The notes beneath the pieces are model-generated. The model saw only the letters and a program-made list of their open reading frames with translations. It had not been told where the DNA came from and ran no database searches. The position numbers were made by a program, and so were the translations under genes. From NCBI GenBank assembly GCA_022605955.1, contig JAKCOZ010000001.1, positions 75,212,520 through 75,276,519 on the forward strand: 64,000 bases of DNA, in the 5' to 3' direction. Origin of the DNA: Rallus limicola (lineage: Eukaryota; Chordata; Aves; Gruiformes; Rallidae). Below are positions 46,106-58,904 of the stretch, one piece after another (the stretch's first letter is position 1; each line of letters starts with the position of its first letter).

Positions 46106-46492
46106 CGAGTTTAAACTCTGAGTGTCAGAGCTAAGTGACTGTCTATGCCTAATTGTTGGTGCTAAGAATACTGTCAGCAATTAGCAGAAACAGCCCTTTG
46201 CAGTGCTGAGTCTATCTTCCATGCTGTTTAATGCTATCGGCATTAAGTCCTTGCTTTGATGCATATGATCAAGAAGCAACGGAAGCCCCCAGCTCTATGC
46301 AACAAGAAAAGGGCTGCGCAATACTCCACAGAAACAGGCACTGCCAAATGACAGCTGAGAACTGGAGACTGGGGCCCTCCCTGTGGTACTGGGCCCAAAA
46401 TGGAAGAATGGGAGCATTTAGAGGCAGTGGTCTAAAGGAAAATGTCCAAGGCTAGGTGACAGGCAATTAGTCAGATCCACATAAAAGAATTT

Positions 46493-46550
46493 AAAAAAAA
46501 AAAAACCCAAAAACCCAACCAAAAACAAAACCACCAAAACAAACACCCCA
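46493..46550. repeat. A/C-rich low-complexity tract
   Basis: A run of A then AACCC and AACCAAAAC-like pieces with no G or T. Same character as 7752-7805. Confidence 0.75.
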
Positions 46551-47832
46551 CCCCATCCTCTTTAAAATACAGCTTTTGTTTGCTTTCTCTTCATGTTATC
46601 ATATGAACATTCACAACTGGCAGAAGGCCCAGACACTGGAAAAATCTTTCTCTTAGTTCAGAACACACGCAGAAAGAAAAAAAGTAGTAGGCATTACAGC
46701 AATCTTATCAAATGTCATCACCTGACAGGTAAGATTCCTAGCTGCATAGAATCTTTTACATCATTCAAACACCTTCTCTCAAACAAACTCAAGAATGACA
46801 ACTTGCTTAAAAAGATAATACTAAGAAAGAAAATGCCATTTAAAGGATACTTCCACATAATAATTATTCACAGTAAAAATTATGATGATAAAAAAAACAT
46901 TATACTGACAAATAGTAAAAACGGCAAGTCAACCTGAACATAAGATTAAGTACTATTTCCTTCACATAGTTTTAGCTACTTTTTCCCACCTGAATTCTAG
47001 GTTTCTTATTAAATAAATGAACACCAAAGTTTAGACAGACTGCTGAAGTAGTATCAACCATTTAGGACCACTTCAGCATTACTGCTACTCGTTATTAGGA
47101 AAGGAAGTGGAACAGATGAAGAGTAACTACAAAATGCTTTCTCTGTAGAATAAAGCAATTTGGTCTTTAAAATAAATTGAAAAATGTGTATGATGCGTAA
47201 ATACAAATGAACTATTTAGTGTAGTTTCTTTTAGGAAATAGCCATACTATACTGAAAAAAGGTTTACTCTTCAGAATGCATTTTAAGGCATATATTCAGG
47301 AATTTTAAAATATTAATTGGCCAAAATAAGTACCCTGAGAACAAGGTTGCTTATGTAGTAGGTTATATCATTATTCAATTTACCAGATGAAATTTTAGCA
47401 ACTCATCTAATCAAGCATTTACATCTACCACCCAGTGTTAGACGCAGGTTGTCAATCACTTTGATGTCTGTTGGTCTCATATAATCAAACCATTGGCTCT
47501 AGAAGTTGGGAAAGTTCCATTTGACAAAAGCATTTCTTGGCTGCCTCCCCTTGCATTTTCACATCTTCTGTTTCAACACCTACACAGATTGTTCGGCATT
47601 ATCCATTTCTTTCATAAATGCAAAGGAACAACTACAGTTTATTTACAAAATGGACTGTCAGCAGATTTGACAGCTATGCAGGAAACATACAAGGCAAAAA
47701 GATAATTCAGTCTCTTAGTTTTACATCCTGACCCTCATAACTGCATCCTTTATCCCACAATACAACTGACATAAATTGTCTTATGAACTATTGATGACCC
47801 AGCAACACGTACCCCACATACCAAAGGAAGTT

Positions 47833-48568
47833 CTGCAAGACCAAGCACAAGGTTCTGCATGAGGTCGAGGCAATACTAAGCACAACTACTGGCTGGGTGG
47901 AGAATTGATTGAGAACGACTTGGGGGTGTTGGTGGATGAGAAGCTCAGTATGACCCAGCAATCTGCGCTTGCAGCCCAGAAAGTAAATTGTATCCTAGGC
48001 TGCATCAAAAGCAGTGTTAACAGCAGGTCAAGGAAGGTGATTCTCCCCTTCTACTCTGCTCTTGTGAGACCCCACCTGGAGTACTGTGTCCAGCTCCGGG
48101 GCTCCCAACATAAGAATGACATGGACCTACTGGAGCAAGTCCAGAGGAGGGCCACGAAGACAATCGGAGGGCTGAAGCACCTCTCAAACGAAGACAGGCT
48201 GAGAGAGTTCAGCTTGTTCATCATGGAGAAGAGAAAGCTCTAGGGAGACATAATTGCAACTTTCCAGTACACAAAGGGACCTACAAGAAAGCTGGTGAGG
48301 GACTGTTTACCAGGGCATGTAGTGATAGGACAAGGGGTTAATGGCCTTGAAGTGAAGGAGGGTAGATCTAGATTAGATACTAGGAAGAACTTTTTTACTG
48401 TGAGGATGGTGATGCACTGGAACAGGTTGCACAGAGAAGCATTCAAGTCCAAGTTAGATGGGTTGCTTTGGGCAACCTGGATGAGTGGAGGGTGTCCCAG
48501 AGTCCATAGCAGAGCAGTTAGAACTAGATAGTCTTTGACGTTCCTTCCAACCCAAATTATTCTATGAT
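47833..48568 (+). mobile_element. CR1 LINE, 5'-truncated copy with 3' end
   Basis: It runs from the CAAGACCAAGCACAAGGTTC region of CR1, through GACTTGGGGGTGTTGGTGGATG, GTGAGACCCCACCTGGAGTA, AGGAGGGCCACGAAGACAAT and GACAGGCTGAGAGAGTTCAG, to the terminal ATTCTATGAT. The reading frame over 47905-48243 keeps much of the CR1 ORF2 C-terminus ([20 protein letters not shown]) but ends in a stop at 48241, so it is dead. It has the orientation opposite to PLEKHA5. Confidence 0.95.
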
Positions 48569-49324
48569 ACCCCTTCAGAAAAATAGCACACCAGGGCATC
48601 TCTTCCAATTACAATTACAGGTTAACTGCAGCAGCAGAAAAAACTGGGACAATACCTTCTCTTGAACAGATATGATGCTTCTGATGACCTTGCCAGAATT
48701 TTCTTGCATTAAATTTGTACCTTACTGAGAGCCAGAAGCTAGGAGCTATTTTCTTTCACAGGTGGTTCTTTCAAGCTGTTCTGAGACTCCAACCTGCTAG
48801 AACTGTGGCATGTCATTCAAAGTCTACCCACAAGCTATCTTTGGCCAGCTCTGGTAGGCTGCTCTCTCACATGTTGAGTAATAAAATATTAACAGCATCA
48901 GTGACAGTTTCTTGAGATTTAATCTCAAAAGCTAGAATTTTCTGATGTGAGGTAGGCACACACACACACTCATATACCTGCCAGAGACCACTGAAATTAT
49001 TATAATGTAGAGGCAGCGGTAGAACTGAAGTATTTTAATAGCCCACAACCTGTAACTGGGACAGAAGCTGTGCAGGCTATGAAGCTGCAGGTATGTTGTA
49101 TGTATGTTACACTGGAAGTGCTTATGCCCAGCACACCTGGACAACTGAGAGACCTGTCACCTGCACAGGTATGCTCTGGGCACAGGTCCACCTCTTCTGC
49201 TTAAAGCCAGGTCTTGGGGCTATACTCTTACAACTGCTTTGAGGAGATGGCTAGTCTCTCCAGAATGACAAGCCCTCTCCAGCCTTTGCTCTTGTGCTGG
49301 CACTAGCACTCAAGCAGTCACACC

Positions 49325-50321
49325 GTGATCCAGTTCATGCAACTGAAAAATCAATCTCTTCACAGCATTAGCCTTCCTGTACCTAGTGGAGTCCCTGAGG
49401 GGTCACTACTGGGACCTGTACTATTCAGTAGATTCACTGATGACCTGGATGAGGGAATAGAGTGTACAGTCAGCAAGTTCGCCGATGACACAAAACTGGG
49501 AGGGGTGGCTGACACACCAGAGGGCTGTGCTGCCATTCAGGCTGCAGAGTTGGACAGGGAGAAGTTTAATGAGATTTAACAAGGGCAAGTGTAGGGTGTT
49601 GCATATAGGAAAGAACCACCCCATGTACCAGGTATAGGTTGGGATGGACCTGTTGGAGAGCAACATTGGGGAAAGGGACCTGGGGGTCCCAGTGGACAGC
49701 AGGATGAACATGAGCCAGCAATGTGCCCTTGTGGCTAAGAAGGCCAGTGGCATCCTGAGGTGTATTAGAAGGGGGTGGTTAGAAGGTCAAGAGAGGTCCT
49801 TCTCCCCCTCTGCTCTGCCCTGGTAAAACTGCACCTGGAATACTGTGTCCAGTTCTGGGCCCCCCAGTTCAAGAAGGACATAGAACTACTTGAAAGAGTC
49901 TGGTGCAGGGCTGCCAAGGTGAAGGGAGTAGAACATCTTTCTTATGAGGAAAGGCTGAGGGAGCTGGGTCTCTTTAGCCTGGGGGAAACTGAGGGGTAAC
50001 CTTATTAATGTTTATAAATATGTAAAGGTTGAGTGTCAGGAGGCTGGAGCCAGGTTCTTATCAGCGATGGCCAGCAACAGGACAAGGGGCAACGGGTACA
50101 AGCTGGCAGAGGAAGTTCCATGTGAACATAAGGAGGAACTTTTTCACTGTGAGGGTGGCAGAGCACTGGAACAGACTGCCCAGAGAGGCTGTGGAGTCTC
50201 CTTCTCTGGAGACATTCATGACCTGTTCATGTGTGATTTAGACTAGGTGATCTTCCTCTGGCAGCAGGGTTGGACTAGATGATCTTTCAAGGTCACTTTA
50301 AACATCTAATGTTCTGTGACT
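49325..50321 (+). mobile_element. CR1 LINE with part of the reverse transcriptase, 3' end present
   Basis: A longer CR1 copy. The frame at 49380-49579 retains two RT motifs, [14 protein letters not shown] and the catalytic FADDTKLGG, followed by [10 protein letters not shown]. Downstream are the usual GACCTGGGGGTCCCAGTGGA, GGAATACTGTGTCCAGTTCT, GGCTGAGGGAGCTGGGTCTC and GAGACATTCATGACCTGT, with the end at GTTCTGTGAC. Frameshifts and stops break the ORF into pieces. It lies 757 bp after another CR1 in the same orientation. Confidence 0.95.
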
Positions 50322-53300
50322 CCTGTGGAAGTACAGGGTGCAGTGAAGGGAGATGGAACCTGTCTTTTTGACAACAGCTGACTATTGCATTGGCATAACT
50401 CTATTCTCAGCATCAAGCTGGTAAAAGTGGTATTTTTCATGTCAGAGTAGCTGACCTGTACTTCTAAGAGTTGAACTACAAGTTTGTTTTGTGTAAGAGC
50501 AACAGGTCAGGGACAAATTGATACTTGCACGGCAGACATGAAATTTAACATCAAAGTCATTTCAATGGAACTTCTAAATACAGAAATATCCAATGTCACT
50601 CTTCATTGATTTGGAACACTATCTTCTATCAACTTTTTTCAGATATGTTTAAGTTTTTTCTTATGTTGAATCTGGCTTCAGAAAGAATTAAAGGACTAGT
50701 AAAATCCTAGAAGATAAATTAACTGCAGTTTACCATATGGAGCATTACTCATTTCTCCTTCTACCACTAGAAAACATGAACATAAGGAAGAGATTTGTGA
50801 GGCGGTGAATTTTCGTACGAAACCCAGAAGTGAAAACTCCTTTCCTCATTTTTTTTTCTTCTGGATTACACATTCTGTCAGAAAAGCAGATTCTAGGCTA
50901 CATTTCAAGACTATAAAAGAGACTATTTGTACCATGCCCCCTCCCCCCTATGTTTCTACAGTATCCCTCACCTTACAGAACATTTCCAGAATCAGCACTT
51001 CCATATATATTCCTGATCTATAAAGTAACTATGCTATGCAGAATTTTTACAGATCTCCAGCTACTTGAGACAGTCCTACCTATTACGTGCCTTCTGACAT
51101 TGTTTCAGAATGGTTTTCTTCTACTGTCCACAATTTCCCAGCATTCTTTTTTTGGTATCCAGCTTCTATACAGGTGTGCCTCCTCTCTTTGCAACAAAGT
51201 GTGGGGGGTTGGAAATATGTTTACAGCCAGCATACTTATAGTAGCACATTTTATCACCATACAGAAAAACACCAAACCACATCCTCTTTATTGCATTAAA
51301 AAGACCCCCTGATCCTTCCTGACAAAACAAAACAAAAAAAAAGAAGCATTGTTCCCTTCTTTGTTCACTCTAAACCCAGACAGATCCTGATGGCCACTAA
51401 AGATTCAGGCACACTGTAGACCACAGAACAGGTATTGCAGACCAGCTCTTACTCAGTATCAGCCTTTTATTGTGTATGCCAACTCTGAGTAACAAAGTAA
51501 GGAAATATTTAAAACAGGCCACTGACTAAAGCTATACATTGCTCTTTAATAATGGACGTTAGAATAAAAATGTCATTTGAGGACACAGCCCTTGAAAACT
51601 TTCCCATATCACATTTTGGACTGACCACTCAGGAAGAATTGAGAGATCACAATGCAATGCCAATGTCAAAGACAGAACCTCCATGTCCCAGGTCTCTACT
51701 GGGTAGAATTAACTACTATTTGTGACTATTATTAATTCTTCTTCTATCCTATTTGGGTCTGCATAAAGCAAGAGTGAGGAATTTTAAGGGGGAGAGTGGG
51801 GAACACAACGACGCAATTCATCAGCAACTTTTCTCATTCCACATGAAAAACAGGCATAAAAAGTTAAGTCTTGATTGTTGAAAACAAAATGCCAGTTGAA
51901 TGACTCTACCATGGACCATGAATTAGAGAGTTTGGTCATGCTACTGACTTAGGCTGGGAAGTTTCCAGATGCCCTTTGGTTGGAGAGTGTGCTAGCATGC
52001 AGTTTGCTCCTGCTCCTCAGCTGCCTCTAACAGAGAGACTGAAAATACTCTGCCAATGACGAGTCAGCACAAAAGCTTGCCATGGTCTCCTCTCTCTTCA
52101 TGCCCTTTCTCTGGTGATAGTTGAGGAAAAAAAACAAACAAGCACCAAACAATTCTACTTGATGCACTTCAAAGAGCATAAAATGCACAAGTCAAAAATG
52201 CATTGGCAGATAAACTTCATATAAAATTTATTTTCTCTTTCACTTGGATAGTTCCAATACTTAAAATGATCGGGTACATAACTAAGTTTAAGAATTAATG
52301 CTAAGCTAGGAGTTTTGATTCCATCAATCCCCTATCTTATAGAAGTAAACATGATCTTCACAAAATGAGTGCTTTCAGCATTTTGTAAAATAAGAACATT
52401 CTAGAAGATGAAAACAGATGCACGCAGTAAATAAAAAGAAACTCAATCAACCAAAAAAAACATTACAGCCAAGCAATAAATTCAACAGCTTCACCAAAAG
52501 CAAGTGTGAACAAGCAGTAATGCCTTGCCATGAATGCTGTTCATATTTCTCCTCATTAGGCAGAAGGTATTTTGAGGTAAAGAATTTGTTCAATGATTAT
52601 TGCTCTGAACTACTTCACTGCTCAGATGAAACCAGAAATTGGCCTCTTCCTCTCTCCACCCCTCAAAATAAATACAGCACTTCAAGTTGATTTTTTTTTT
52701 TAAAATTTCTAGTAGAAAGATAATTTTAACTCTTTTCATGAAGGCAGTTTGTTTCTACAGCCAGATAAAGGAAAATACAGATCACACTGAATGTTCCCAC
52801 TTTGCATTCCTTCAGGGATCATATGGTTTAGATAAGAGATTCAATGCTAGAAAAAAACCACGTCACATCGCATGTGTCCTGTCCTCCTGCACTGCCCCAC
52901 CTCTCCCCCAGCAAAACAGGCAGAATGATACAACTGTCTCAGTTTAGAAGCCAACTCAGAAGTTCTTTCCATCACTTGACTTGGTGATGTAAAACTTTAG
53001 ATACATCAATATATTCCTCATTTAGCTTACATTAAGTTCAGTCAAGTTATACCTCAAGATTTAAAAAACTTGCCCATATTTAAACTGTATCCTATTCTCC
53101 TTTAAAAAAAACAACCAAAAACTAAGTAAAGGGAAAATTATGAGGAAGACTGTTATTCCTATAGGGACGAAAAAGTAACTGGAAAATTCCAGCCATCACC
53201 ACACTAACTCAATCTGATTGTGGCTCTCATCAGTTAACCAACAAACCCAGAAAGTTTCATATGAACAATTATGTGATAAAATTAAATGATGTAATAAGGA

Positions 53301-56300
53301 TCTTTAGATATCTATGTAAGAAAAGGCTTTCTCATTCCAGAATTTTTTTTTTTCCTGGGAAGGATTTATGCACATTATCCCAATTAATTTAAAAGTATAA
53401 CTGAATGTTCTCTTTTGGTAAGGAAAAACAGCAAACTAGAAGTTTAGGGACAATCCTAAACTCCAGCCAACAGAATGGGAAAATAGCTATTTGTGTCATT
53501 CAGCTTATATAGTGTCTAGCCTAAAACGCTACTAGCGCCTAAGTTTTTTTTTATAACTTCTCTATTCTTTTCCACTTAAGAGTACATTCAAAAGGGTTTA
53601 CATATAACAAAAGGGACCACACACTAAACATCTTTGAAGACTGCCTGAGATAATTTAGAAAACTGGTCATAAAATTTAACTTATCAAGCTTTAGAAAAGC
53701 TAAGTAGGTTTGATAAACATCTCACTAAAATGAAACATCAAAATTTATCTAAATTAAACATTGTATTTTATTTGGAAATGATAATGATATAGAAAATAGG
53801 TTTATTTATGACAATATAATTTAGAAAGCATTTACCACAGCTCACTGCTTTTGGTTCTGGGTTGAAAGCCAACCCTCTACAAGAAGAGTCAAAGCTACAA
53901 AGGAACTTCTAGGTTAATGGCAATCTACCAAGTCATATAAATTATAAATATGATATCAGTTTGGTATCTGCAATGTATCATCACACTACGGTATCATAAA
54001 AATTGTCAGTTGACACGTTAATGAAATTATCCTAAGCAAGATATTACATCCATCCACATAGCTACCTACAGTCTGATTCACAATATCTAAATTCAGTCTG
54101 GAAATCGTTTCCTGCTGGAAATCAATACCTAAACTTTTACCAAGACAAGTTTCACTACTCCCCAGAATCTTCAAACAGATGAATAAGATATTTCTACATG
54201 TATTCATCCATCAGGACTTGTCATCCTTAAAGAAAACACCAAAAGAAACCAAAAAATCAAAGTGACACAGCAAAAATCCTGGGCTTCCCTTGCAAAATGC
54301 CTTTCCATAGATAGGTGTGCTGTGATTTTCTAACTGTAATATGGATGCTCATCAGCATATTAAAATAAAAGCCCTCTCAAAATTGGAATCCGACAAGATC
54401 TCTGAATGGCACAGCATTGCAGCACTTTTGCAATTACACCTTTAAGTGCAAGGGAGGAGAAAAGAAAGCATGTATTTTATATTCTTTCTGCAGTGAGAAA
54501 GCAGTTACCATGAAGCAGAAACTAAAGTGTATTTCAGTTACTTAAAACATAAGCTACAAGCAGATACAGTTTTGTGGGTTAGGTTTTCAGGGTGGTGGTT
54601 TTTTTGTTTTTCTTCCCCTTAAACAATTTTTACGCTGACAGATTTTGCAGCTCAATAGATGACATTCATATAGAAACATACATATAGCTTGGCAGATACG
54701 TACACTGACTGGAAATGCATCTGCTTTTTCCATTTGGTCCCCCTCCATCCCAACACACATATAAAACCCCCAAAATAACATTCAAAAGACAGTCATCTAT
54801 TATCATTGCTGTATGAGCTGTACGTTAAAATAAGGTAGCTTCCAAGTGTCTATTTGGAGAGTACTTCCCCCATTCAGTGTTGCAAGCTAATTAAAAGAAG
54901 CTCAGATTCCAGCTACATTCAATCTCTCAGATATACGATCTAGTGACAAGCATTTCTGAATAAAAAAACTTGGAAGACATAAACAGTTACAGTAAGTAAT
55001 AAGTCAGCAAACAATTTCTACCTAAAAATAGGTTTCTATTTAAAATCTTAACTTTCAACGCTATAAATGTTGTCCGCTGCTCTGCATATGTTGTGAATTG
55101 TTGAATGCTGGATTTTTAAACAAACGTGTTCTTCCAGTGAAGGAGAAAATGCTTCAGGTCTAAAGAAAAACTGTTGTTAAAGTGTATAAGAATTACTCAC
55201 CAGTCTCCAGGGAAATTCATTCTTTACCAAGAGCTCAACACACAAACAACAAAAAACCACCTAAGGTGGTAAGGTACAACCCTTTTCTCTTGGAGGCTGC
55301 TCCCCAATGAGTACTGCACAACCCTGACCCAGTGAAAAAGCAACTCAGCTGCTGTCAGGATCGCTAGCCTCTGAGAAAGCTGATACCAGAGTGATGTCAC
55401 ATACTTCTGAAATGTTACTGCAGCTCCAAATTATCAACTCTCTTCTACCAATAAAATCTCTACCTCTAGACAGTGAAAGGCAAAACATTTAACAACAGGA
55501 TTAAGTATCAACAGAAGCTAATATTAGGGATTTTTAAGAGCATACCACATGGTTAGACAAAACATTACAGTCAGGAGAAGTGAAAAAGAACAGAAGCTGG
55601 CTATGTTTTCTAAATACACTCTTCTAATTCACCTTCATTCAACCTGCAGCAATATTTACAAAACACTTCCTGAGCTGGAAGGGAAGAGCAAAAACACAGC
55701 CCACCACAGCATTGGGCATTTCTCTACGAGGGTTTGGCTAATCCAGCTACAAAATTCTTGCCTTCATATGGTAGCCCTCAACCAGGCCACTCTTCTAACT
55801 CTCTTGACCTCCTTTCTGCCCCAACATTTGCCTCACTATCCCTTCTTTCATGCTCCATGCCTTGTCCCAATCCCAGGGAGTACCTGGAAGCACAACAGAC
55901 TCCTCAGAAAAGATGATCCTCAGAAAGGACTTGGCTAATTCCGTTGGGAAGCAAAAGGTTAAGAAAAAAAAAGAGGACAAGAAAAAAAATCTAATAATCA
56001 GCAAAGCATAATTGCTGTATGCTAAGGTGAGGATCTTTGACAGGGAAATGAATGCATCCGAACTACTACTGCAGGATGTGAAGTTATACACAATGTAAAG
56101 ACGACTATAACAGAGGTACTGAAGGAAATTTCTATACAGGAAAGAAAAAACATGGTCTAATGTTCTACTTTAAAAGTATAAAGCAAACAGAAGATGAGCA
56201 GAATGAATAAATTATGTGGTACATAAAATTCTATTTTGTGAAAGGAAAAGCTAGAGCCGTAGTTGCAGGGATGGCTGGTATCTTCTATAAATCCCAAAAG

Positions 56301-58904
56301 GTAGGCTAGAGCATGGGCAGAGATCTTTCAAATTAAAATCATAAGCACTGAAGATAATCTTAAAGAATATTTTCAAATTAACATCACACATCTTTAAATC
56401 TGACAGCCCACAGTCCTCAACCAACAGTATGCTAATTTAGAGCTGGTTAGTAATCAACGGGGGCAGTGTGTGGGAACGTTGCCTCCAGTCAACTAGACTG
56501 AGGACAGCGCGAGCCTTTCAATACAGAAGGGACTGGGACTTATTGACATTGTAATTAGTGAAATTATCTGCAACCTATAAAAAGAAGAATCTTGCAGCAA
56601 AAGGTTCCAAATTCACAAGATAAATCACTACTGTTTAAAAAATCATCCAGCAAGAGTACGATGAGAAATTCTAAGGAAAGGATAAAGGAACAAACCAGAA
56701 AGAACACACGGGCTTTCAAAGTAAAGAACTGACAACTCAAGTCAGAAGCCAAAAAGCACTCTTCTGATACAAGGAGTATGGGTTGGAAAGAAACAAAACA
56801 GAACCCACCAAACAAGTGTCCTGTCAGAAAGGGGTTAAAATCAGATCCAGCAAAGATGGGAACTGAGTAATATTCTTCCTCAGTATTTAATGTGAGCAGT
56901 ATCAACCACAGGAGCTGGGAGGCAGAATGACCTCACAGGAATAAATGAATGGGAACAGGCTGGCATCGGTGCAGGGAAGAAACTGGTTAGAGGGAAGCAG
57001 CCGAGTGCAAAACCAGGATCAACCTGAATCACAGAAGGCTACTGCCAGAATTCAATCCTGTTCAAAGGACTAACTTCAGTTTTATACAGAAAACATTGGA
57101 TAGCCAAGAGGAAGGAGCGATGACAGTGGAACAAAATTCAGGAGCACGAATATAATAAGTAACTATGTGTTAGGCAAGAAGAGACAGTCACTGTGACCAA
57201 CAACCTGTATATGGTCAGACGAGTCTCACCTGAGATCTCTACATCCCTGTGTTTTCTGTTACAGTAAAACATGCAGAAGTCTACACTCCCTACTGACTCT
57301 TTTTGCCCCTTTCTTCAGAAAGGTCCACAACATCAGAGAGGTTGAAAGAGAGCAGAATGGTTAAGTAATACATCTATATCAAGTAATTAATTACAGCTAT
57401 AACTTCAAACCAGGACAAAAGCAAAAGCTTACCAATAGGTCCATCTACCCTCAGATTACAGGTATAAACCTCACCCAGCCAAGGAGTATGAAGTAGGACC
57501 GGACTATACTACACAAAGAAGATTCCTATCTGTAAAGATAGAACACTAGGAAAGGTAAATAATGCCTGAGGCGACAACAAACAGGTAAATACTGTCCTAG
57601 ACACGAAAGTTGGAAATACAGAGTTTTAAAATGAGGCTGGTCTTATTAATGGGTGAGATCATGAAACTCTTCTGTGTTGAAAGAGTCTGTTTCAAAATCT
57701 ACAAGCGTTAACCCTTAAAGTGACCTATTCTGAGACAACTTCACCTGTCACACATAGAACAGCAAAAGTCTGGAGCGCAAAACCTGAGCAGAGGTGTTTC
57801 CAGAAGAGGTATGGCATATGAGACTTGCAGACAAAAACCAATCCAGAAATCAGTTGGGAAATTGAAGAGTTTTGCCACCAGTCACGGGGTTAAGTGGTCA
57901 ATACTAGAGACTAATACGCTTCCCTTTCTCACTTTGTTGCACGTTTCACGTAGAAAATTGATCTGCTGCTTGAAATTAAATTGGCAATCTTTTCCTTCTT
58001 TTTTGTTGGTATACGATAAGCTTTATAGAAGTAATTAATCTTCTGTTAGTTCCATGGCATTAATGCCTCTCTTTGTAAGAGCTGTGCTATTTCCAGAAGA
58101 ATCTAAGTTTCATTAATAGCCTCCAACACTGATTTCAGAGTTAAGATTTGATAAAGCATTAGCACATGATGTTTGAAAGCAAAAACAAGCAAGACCAAGG
58201 CAGCTGGAAGAGAGAAGAACTATCAGGGTCAAGATGTCAAGTAAGGGCTGAATTTGAATGAGATAAAAAACTTCATAATGAATTACACCAACTTTCTGCT
58301 ATTTTCCAGTTTTCAATTCCAGTGAAAACCAAAAATAATTACTTCATAACAAACAACTCACCACTTCTCAGCATGCAAGTTGAGATAGCATCCAGTACTG
58401 AATCACTATAATTTAAAAAAAATCATTCAATATCATAAAAATCTAAGATAGTTGACATGAATCCTGGAAACCCAAATCAAAGTAGGACAACTGGTCACAG
58501 TTTGTCACTGTTGAGCATACTACCCAAAGAGTTATGGACTGTTTCAGGAAACCTAATGTGTCATTTTCAAGGAAGAACAACATTTTTTTTTATTTTTCAG
58601 TCAAGCCAATATAAAGACAAAATGTAACTGGGTCAGAGGAGCAGGGGAAAATAAAATTGCTCTGGGCACCTATGTACAGATTACCAGATGGCAACCTTAC
58701 CTGTAATTTCCACAGAATTCAGCATTTTATGTTCACGTTGTTACTAAGGTCTTTAGACATCTGGTTTAGTGAATGTGCTTCTGATGAATGCAATAGGCTG
58801 ACTTATGGACAGGCTCAGGATAAGTGCTTTGCTATATAAAAACCTTAAGTCAAAAAGGTTTTATATATAAAGGAGACTTGTACAAAAACATATGTTAGAC
58901 AAGA

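Noticed and set aside
47905..48243. 112-codon open frame as a gene
   Set aside because: It is the C-terminal remnant of CR1 ORF2 in a truncated LINE copy.
48912..48928. TTGAGATT/AATCTCAA palindrome as a regulatory site or terminator
   Set aside because: Eight-bp arms with one spacer base in an intron; not a known motif and expected by chance.
55549..55938. Open frame of 129 codons on the plus strand
   Set aside because: No family resemblance, and an equally open frame lies on the opposite strand; no splice-site or codon-use support.
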